A stretch of DNA of 11,424 bases from CAZZDA01 sp964652585 (GTDB taxonomy: Bacteria > Patescibacteriota > Patescibacteriia > UBA1544): the NCBI GenBank assembly GCA_964652585.1, contig CAZZDA010000036.1, positions 1 through 11,424 of the forward strand, read 5' to 3'. The notes under the pieces are model-generated. The model saw only the letters and a program-made list of their open reading frames with translations. It was not told the origin of the DNA and did not search any database. Positions 7,678 through 11,424 of the stretch are shown piece after piece (the first letter of the stretch is position 1; every line of letters begins with the position of its first letter). The position numbers and the translations under genes are program-made.

Positions 7678-8748
7678 ATGAGGTATTACATAACTACTTT
7701 TCCAGGAATTGAGGCCATCTCAAAAGACGAGATAGAAACAAAGCGGGACATCCATATTAGAAAGACTCTCATGTCCAGAAACAATTCTCTCGTTTTTTTT
7801 GAGTTTAAGGGAGACACTTCCGATCTATTGCAGATTGGAACCTCGGAAGACCTGTATGCAGAGTTGGTTTCAGTAAAGCTTTTGGGGCAGAAATCCGATC
7901 TTGGACGCATCAAAAAGGCAGTAAAAAGTGCTCAGGGCATTGAACTTGCGCTAGCGGCACATCGTCAGTTACATCCCAAAAGGTCTTCAGGAAGAACCAC
8001 GTTCCGTATTGTTGCGCAGGCGAGCGGTGATCGGTCGGCATATCGTAGAGTGGACGCCCAGAAAGCCGTTGAGCGAGCTGTCAACGAAAAGTTTAACAAA
8101 CGCTGGAAGTTGGTTGAAGACGATGCACAGGTTGAGTTTTGGCTGCATCTTGTCAACAATATGGCGGTCATTGGTCTCAGACTCTCCGATAAGACGATGC
8201 GTCATCGAGCCTATAAGCTTGAGCATCTTCCTGCTTCACTGCGTCCGACCATTGCCTACGCCCTTGTATGGGTTTCTGGCATCGAGGATAATGATGTTTT
8301 TCTTGACCCAATGTGTGGTGCCGCAACAATCCTCATTGAGCGAGCAAACGCCGGACGATACAAGGAACTGCTTGGCGGAGATATTCGTAAGGAAGCTGTC
8401 TCGAAAGCCTTGAAAAATATAGGCAATAAGTACAAGCCGATATCTGTCAAGGTCTGGAATGCCTGTAAGCTCCCATTAGATGATGATTCGGTCAATAAGG
8501 TTGTCGGTAATCTCCCGTTCGGGAAACAGATTGGTACGCATAAGGAGAACAAGGTACTCTACGCAGACTTTTCCAAGGAACTCTCAAGAGTTCTTAAATT
8601 CGGCGGAAAAGCCGTGCTTCTCACCAGCGAATGGCGGCTCATGCAAGAGGTTCTCCAGCAAAACGACAGCCTGAAATTAGTTTGTACGTATAAGAGAGTT
8701 CAGGTATTGGGTTGCAACGCGGATATCTTCGTGGTCGAGCGTATCTAA
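7678..8748 (+). CDS. THUMP-domain RNA guanine-N2 methyltransferase (TrmN/Trm14-like)
   Basis: Predicted S-adenosylmethionine-dependent methyltransferase acting on tRNA or rRNA guanine N2. Of its 356 residues, about 1-165 form an N-terminal ferredoxin-like plus THUMP RNA-binding region, with FRIVAQASGDRSAYRR at 109-124 and the strand FWLHLVNNMAVIGLRLS at 154-170. HRAYKLEHLPASLRPTIA (176-193) is the linker typical of the UPF0020/RlmKL group. DPMCGAATILIE (210-221) is the SAM-binding motif I, GGDI (233-236) motif II, and NLPFG (278-282) the catalytic N-x-P-F/Y motif for exocyclic amine methylation. The length fits tRNA m2G6 enzymes better than the larger RlmL. The substrate cannot be decided by eye. 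G+C is clearly higher than in the preceding genes. Confidence 0.87.
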   Translation: MRYYITTFPGIEAISKDEIETKRDIHIRKTLMSRNNSLVFFEFKGDTSDLLQIGTSEDLYAELVSVKLLGQKSDLGRIKKAVKSAQGIELALAAHRQLHPKRSSGRTTFRIVAQASGDRSAYRRVDAQKAVERAVNEKFNKRWKLVEDDAQVEFWLHLVNNMAVIGLRLSDKTMRHRAYKLEHLPASLRPTIAYALVWVSGIEDNDVFLDPMCGAATILIERANAGRYKELLGGDIRKEAVSKALKNIGNKYKPISVKVWNACKLPLDDDSVNKVVGNLPFGKQIGTHKENKVLYADFSKELSRVLKFGGKAVLLTSEWRLMQEVLQQNDSLKLVCTYKRVQVLGCNADIFVVERI

Positions 8749-8785
8749 AGGTCTGACAACAGCTTAGTAGTCAGACCTTCTTTTT
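8748..8785 (+). terminator. Strong intrinsic terminator
   Basis: AAGGTCTGAC (8748-8757) pairs perfectly with GTCAGACCTT (8770-8779) around a 12-base loop, followed by C and five T residues. It begins at the last base of the methyltransferase stop codon, so it closes the transcript that carries that gene, and perhaps the whole glycan operon. Confidence 0.92.
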
Positions 8786-8879
8786 ATCAGGTTATTATTC
8801 AGTGGAGGGTGATTCTTGTCCGAGCTTCATTTATTGACAAATACGAGTACTAACGAGTTTTTATACTCTCTTCAAGTTG

Positions 8880-8888
8880 TGGTATACT
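8880..8888 (+). promoter_or_regulatory. Extended -10 promoter for the GerMN gene
   Basis: TGG immediately followed by TATACT gives an extended -10 (TGn-TATAmT) at 8880-8888, with the predicted start of transcription near 8895. No good -35 sits 16-18 bases upstream, which is usual for extended -10 promoters. A TTGACA at 8834-8839 is 22 bases from another TATACT at 8862-8867, too far for normal sigma-70 spacing. The resulting leader would be about 105 bases and would contain the hairpin at 8912-8981. Confidence 0.5.
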
Positions 8889-8911
8889 GTAGTGAGTGAC
8901 GACTATTACCA

Positions 8912-8981
8912 TGACGGTGACCGTGATCGTAGCAATACATAGTTTATTATAATGTTATTGTTATCGTCATAGTCATTGTTG
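8912..8981 (+). promoter_or_regulatory. Long wobble-rich leader hairpin
   Basis: Bases 8912-8937 fold back on 8956-8981 over an 18-base AT-rich loop. Of 26 opposed positions I count 24 pairs, eight of them G-U, with mismatches only at 8928/8965 and 8922/8971. A second small hairpin (GCAGC/GCTGC, 8981-8993) follows just before the start codon at 9001. The wobble pairs exist only in + strand RNA, so a role in the leader RNA is more likely than a DNA site. A TATAAT at 8948-8953 in the loop could be an alternative promoter that would yield a transcript without the left arm. I do not recognise a known riboswitch class. Confidence 0.5.
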
Positions 8982-9000
8982 CAGCTATGCTGCGGCTTCT

Positions 9001-9645
9001 ATGGCACGACAACAAAAAACATCTTCCAAGATTTCTTTTTCTCTTTTTCATCACCACTTTCATAAAGGAGCGCTTGTTGGCGGTGTTATAGCACTTGTTG
9101 TAGGTATGCCACTTATCGCACTGTTTTTTATCTCACAACAGCAAAACTCTCAAATATTGTCTGAGCAATATATGCCGAGAGAAAATCGTGAAGCAAGTGA
9201 TGCGACTGAGAAGCAAGATAATCGTCCCCAGCTCGTGGAAGATGAAATACCTATATTTGTATATTTTGGCAATGAGAGTAGCCTTAATGAAGACGAGGGA
9301 TGTGACATGGTATGGCCGGTGCGTCGTTCAGTGAAGCAGGGCGACGATGTTCTGACCGCATCTGTGCAAGAATTAATAAAAGGTATAACAGAGAAAGAAA
9401 AGACAAGTGGCTACTACACGGGACTTTCTGAGGATCTAGCCATCGAGGAAGTAAATTTTGCCGATAATAGCGCAATAGCGCAGTTTGGCGCTGGTGTGCG
9501 GGAGTACATGTCTTCAAAAAATTCTTGTGAGAAGGAGCTTATACAAGCGCAAATTACCTCAACATTACTGCAATTCCCACAGGTGCGCACAGTTGAAATT
9601 CCAAATGTTTTACCCATGATACTGGATCGCGGGGCTAATAAGTAA
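9001..9645 (+). CDS. Membrane-anchored GerMN-domain protein
   Basis: A 214-residue protein with a short basic cytoplasmic start, one transmembrane segment (about 24-45), a polar linker (46-82) and a C-terminal GerMN-like domain (about 84-205). Domain marks are IFVYFGNE (85-92), DMVWPVRRSV (102-111), the helix TASVQELIKGIT (119-130), GYYTGLSEDLAIEEVNF (137-153) and the closing helix before VRTVEI (195-200). GerMN domains occur in spore germination and envelope proteins and are thought to bind partners outside the membrane; there is no sign of sporulation here. C101 and C176 could form a disulfide in the external domain. ATG 9001 is the only usable start: the frame is open back to TAA 8950 with no other initiator. 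No Shine-Dalgarno is visible, so translation may depend on the leader structure. The next gene follows after 46 bases. Confidence 0.78.
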   Translation: MARQQKTSSKISFSLFHHHFHKGALVGGVIALVVGMPLIALFFISQQQNSQILSEQYMPRENREASDATEKQDNRPQLVEDEIPIFVYFGNESSLNEDEGCDMVWPVRRSVKQGDDVLTASVQELIKGITEKEKTSGYYTGLSEDLAIEEVNFADNSAIAQFGAGVREYMSSKNSCEKELIQAQITSTLLQFPQVRTVEIPNVLPMILDRGANK

Positions 9646-9691
9646 TTTGTAGGAGTTGTTTCAGAGGTTCATAAATATAGTTGTATAGCAT

Positions 9692-11287
9692 ATGTCTTCA
9701 TATCTCGCAGAGCCTATTCAAGATCTTCTTCATAAATTTCGACCGCATGCGGCGGAAAATTTTTATGGCGGTGACGTAGAGCGCGTACATACAGAAGATA
9801 CTATTGCCGGACTCTCTTTTGCGTATGAAAAAATTCGCAATGCTATTGATGCAAATGATGAACATGTATTGCGCCGCGCAGCTATAGAGCGCTTTATGAA
9901 GCGAAAGGTGCTGGTTGAAAACAAGAGGAGCGCCATAGGACATACGCTTATTACAGAACTGATACGCGCACGATACCTTGATAATGATACAGTCTCGGTA
10001 AAAAAAGTTGAGGAGGTTGAGGAAGTGCTAACCAAGTTTCTGCTCTTGGCTGATACGGCGAGCGAGAAAAAGATACTACATGAAAAAAAACCGTATCTCA
10101 ATTGGTTACTCAATATAGCGTCATATGAGATAGAGCGTGTGCTGGTATCGCCTCTGCGTGATGACGCGCTTGCGGAGGCGCTGTACACAACAGTGCGGCA
10201 TAGGATTGATTTTGTAAAGTCGTCCCTTACCAAACAAGAGCGTGATATACAAGTGTTGCTCGCACTCTACAGAGCACTTTTTAAAGCGGATCATGCAAGT
10301 TTGCGGTGGCAGTTATTTGTACGTTACTATCCTGATTGGAAGACGGTTGCACCCGCACAAGTGCCTTCTCTTGCCATACCGCTCGCACTTATACATGATA
10401 CCATTGAAGGGCACATTACTCATCCTTTGGGATTTGATCTGCAGCGTAAACTGCATCGTTCAGCAGTATACTTTACTATATTGCGCTTTGTTTTGGAAAA
10501 AAATCCTGCGTATAATGAGCGCATTCTTCAAGACCCTCAAGTATTGCAAGAAGAGGTTCGTGCAGTGTGTACGGAACAATATCGGGAGGCGCAGGTCGTG
10601 TTGCGCCGCTCGGCGCGCCGCGCTATTATTTATATTTTTGTGACCAAGATACTTATAGCACTTGCTTTGGAGGTTCCGTACGACTACTATGTTTTTGGAA
10701 GCCTACAACTTATGCCGCTATGGGTAAATGTTGTTTTTCATCCTATTCTCATGTTATTTGTGGCGATATTTATTTCACTGCCAAATGAAAAAAATACCGC
10801 TATTATACAGAAAGGTGTGGAGCGTATTGTACGCGGGCGAGAGCTTGATGCCATTCGCTTTAAAAAAGCAAAGAGACGTTCCGCGCTTTCTCTTTTTGGC
10901 GTGCTCTTTTACGGTCTCTATGGTCTTTTGTTTGTTTTTTCTTTCGGTGCGTTAGTAGCAGTGCTGCGTTATTTTGAATTTTCATTTTTGGGAGGGTTGC
11001 TCTTTTTGCTTTTTCTCTCGCTTGTGAGTTTTTTCGGGCTTCGCATTCGACAAAACGCAAAACGTTTTGTGGTGCTGACACGAACGGGAAATTTTCTCAC
11101 TTTCCTCTTTGATGCGTTAACATTGCCTATCGTACGAGCTGGTCGATGGATTTCGGTAAATTTTTCCCGGGTGAATATTTTTATCTTTATTTTTGATTTT
11201 ATTATTGAAGCGCCATTTAAAATGCTCGTGGAAGTGTTAGAAGAGCTCTTTTCCTTTATTCGGGAGAAGAAGGATGAAGTGGTGTAA
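9692..11287 (+). CDS. Conserved membrane protein of unknown function (probably CPR-specific)
   Basis: I do not know a function. The 531 residues divide into a long soluble, helix-rich N-terminal part (about 1-305, charged, with a VEEVEEVLTKF coiled-coil-like stretch at 106-116) and a C-terminal part. The latter has four likely transmembrane segments (about 311-328, 340-362, 399-423, 430-450) and a hydrophobic or amphipathic stretch at 494-507, ending with FDFIIEAPFKMLVEVLEE (501-518) and a charged tail. The pair 311-328/340-362 is separated from the second pair by a basic cytoplasmic loop (372-398). The ending resembles proteins I have seen in Patescibacteria genomes; this is memory, not a search. 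It follows the GerMN gene by 46 bases without a terminator, so the two are probably cotranscribed. No clear Shine-Dalgarno precedes ATG 9692. Confidence 0.75.
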   Translation: MSSYLAEPIQDLLHKFRPHAAENFYGGDVERVHTEDTIAGLSFAYEKIRNAIDANDEHVLRRAAIERFMKRKVLVENKRSAIGHTLITELIRARYLDNDTVSVKKVEEVEEVLTKFLLLADTASEKKILHEKKPYLNWLLNIASYEIERVLVSPLRDDALAEALYTTVRHRIDFVKSSLTKQERDIQVLLALYRALFKADHASLRWQLFVRYYPDWKTVAPAQVPSLAIPLALIHDTIEGHITHPLGFDLQRKLHRSAVYFTILRFVLEKNPAYNERILQDPQVLQEEVRAVCTEQYREAQVVLRRSARRAIIYIFVTKILIALALEVPYDYYVFGSLQLMPLWVNVVFHPILMLFVAIFISLPNEKNTAIIQKGVERIVRGRELDAIRFKKAKRRSALSLFGVLFYGLYGLLFVFSFGALVAVLRYFEFSFLGGLLFLLFLSLVSFFGLRIRQNAKRFVVLTRTGNFLTFLFDALTLPIVRAGRWISVNFSRVNIFIFIFDFIIEAPFKMLVEVLEELFSFIREKKDEVV

Positions 11288-11319
11288 ATATTACTCGCAC
11301 TACCTGTTTCAAAGGCACA

Positions 11320-11368
11320 TAAAAATCCCCGCAGTACGTTTGACGCGTGCTCTGACAAACATGCTGCG
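11320..11368 (-). terminator. Possible terminator for a gene entering on the - strand
   Basis: Bases 11330-11342 pair with 11356-11368 at 12 of 13 positions, one of them a wobble. On the - strand the stem is followed by GGG, A and five T residues (complement of 11321-11329). There is no T-run on the + side. It would serve a convergent gene beyond the right edge, or work weakly for the 531-residue gene. Otherwise 11288-11424 holds no gene or RNA that I can recognise. Confidence 0.4.
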
Positions 11369-11424
11369 AGTGGAGTTATGTAAAGGACTTGGAACAAGGT
11401 TGTAAGAGATAAGCAAGTAAATGT

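Noticed and set aside
8009..8413. A 134-codon + strand frame within the methyltransferase gene
   Set aside because: It overlaps the THUMP and motif I coding region in another frame and shows no domain.
8834..8867. TTGACA with TATACT as a classical sigma-70 promoter
   Set aside because: The spacer is 22 bases, outside the usual 16-18, and the extended -10 at 8880-8888 is the better candidate.
8911..8952. A Thr/Val/Ile-rich leader peptide as an amino-acid attenuator
   Set aside because: The downstream gene is not an amino-acid biosynthesis or transport gene, there is no terminator hairpin with a T-run after it, and no clear ribosome binding site precedes it.
9763..10233. A 156-codon open frame on the - strand
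   Set aside because: It is fully inside the 531-residue gene, has a serine/arginine-rich low-complexity translation with no recognisable domain, and has no ribosome binding site. It is a shadow frame.
11050..11070. An 8-bp perfect stem (ACAAAACG/CGTTTTGT)
   Set aside because: It lies inside the coding sequence of the membrane protein, has no T-run at a gene end, and is short enough to arise by chance.
10969..11397. A 142-codon open frame on the - strand reaching past the end of the last gene
   Set aside because: Most of it is antisense to the membrane-protein C-terminus and its translation is Lys/Arg/Ser-rich, as expected for antisense of hydrophobic coding DNA. The possible - strand terminator at 11320-11368 also lies at its beginning, not its end.
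1..11424. CRISPR arrays, tRNA or rRNA genes and insertion-sequence transposases
   Set aside because: No regularly spaced repeats, cloverleaf-like segments, rRNA blocks or transposase motifs were seen in the gene-free stretches, and the coding regions are accounted for by other families.

Overview
The window looks like a piece of a bacterial genome with small, tightly packed genes, read with the standard bacterial code (TGA is never needed as a sense codon). My best guess is a Candidate Phyla Radiation (Patescibacteria, perhaps Parcubacteria-like) organism. The main support is the last two genes, a short membrane-anchored GerMN protein followed by a 531-residue membrane protein of a type I associate with that radiation. 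This is recognition from memory, not a search result. All supported genes lie on the + strand.

Region 1 (about 1-7653) is an AT-rich run of seven genes with overlapping or nearly touching ends, read as one surface-glycan operon. It holds two family-4 glycosyltransferases, a CE4 polysaccharide deacetylase, a NodU/CmcH/TobZ-type O-carbamoyltransferase, a radical SAM enzyme with a SPASM/twitch-like C-terminus, a family-2 glycosyltransferase and a FemAB/CelD-like N-acyltransferase. Together they could add sugars, remove acetyl groups, add carbamoyl groups, do one radical modification and attach an amino acid or acyl group to a glycan. No flippase, polymerase or exporter lies in the window, so the locus probably continues upstream. 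The left edge is odd: a perfect GC-rich palindrome sits exactly where the start of the first glycosyltransferase should be, and that gene has no ATG, GTG or TTG before codon 76.

Region 2 (7666-8785) is a housekeeping-type gene for a THUMP-domain RNA guanine-N2 methyltransferase (TrmN/Trm14 type). It has a good ribosome binding site and ends in a strong intrinsic terminator. Its base composition is visibly richer in G+C than the glycan genes, which suggests a boundary near 7660.

Region 3 (8786-9000) is a 215-base leader/intergenic stretch. It has an extended -10 promoter and a long hairpin whose imperfections are nearly all G-U pairs on the + strand, which suggests it works as RNA. Region 4 (9001-11287) is the GerMN protein and the large membrane protein. 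The last 137 bases hold no gene, only a hairpin that could terminate a gene entering from the right on the - strand.

The best candidates for something undescribed are the glycan-modification operon (carbamoyl plus radical SAM plus FemAB chemistry), the wobble-rich leader hairpin before the GerMN gene, and the palindrome that replaces a gene start.
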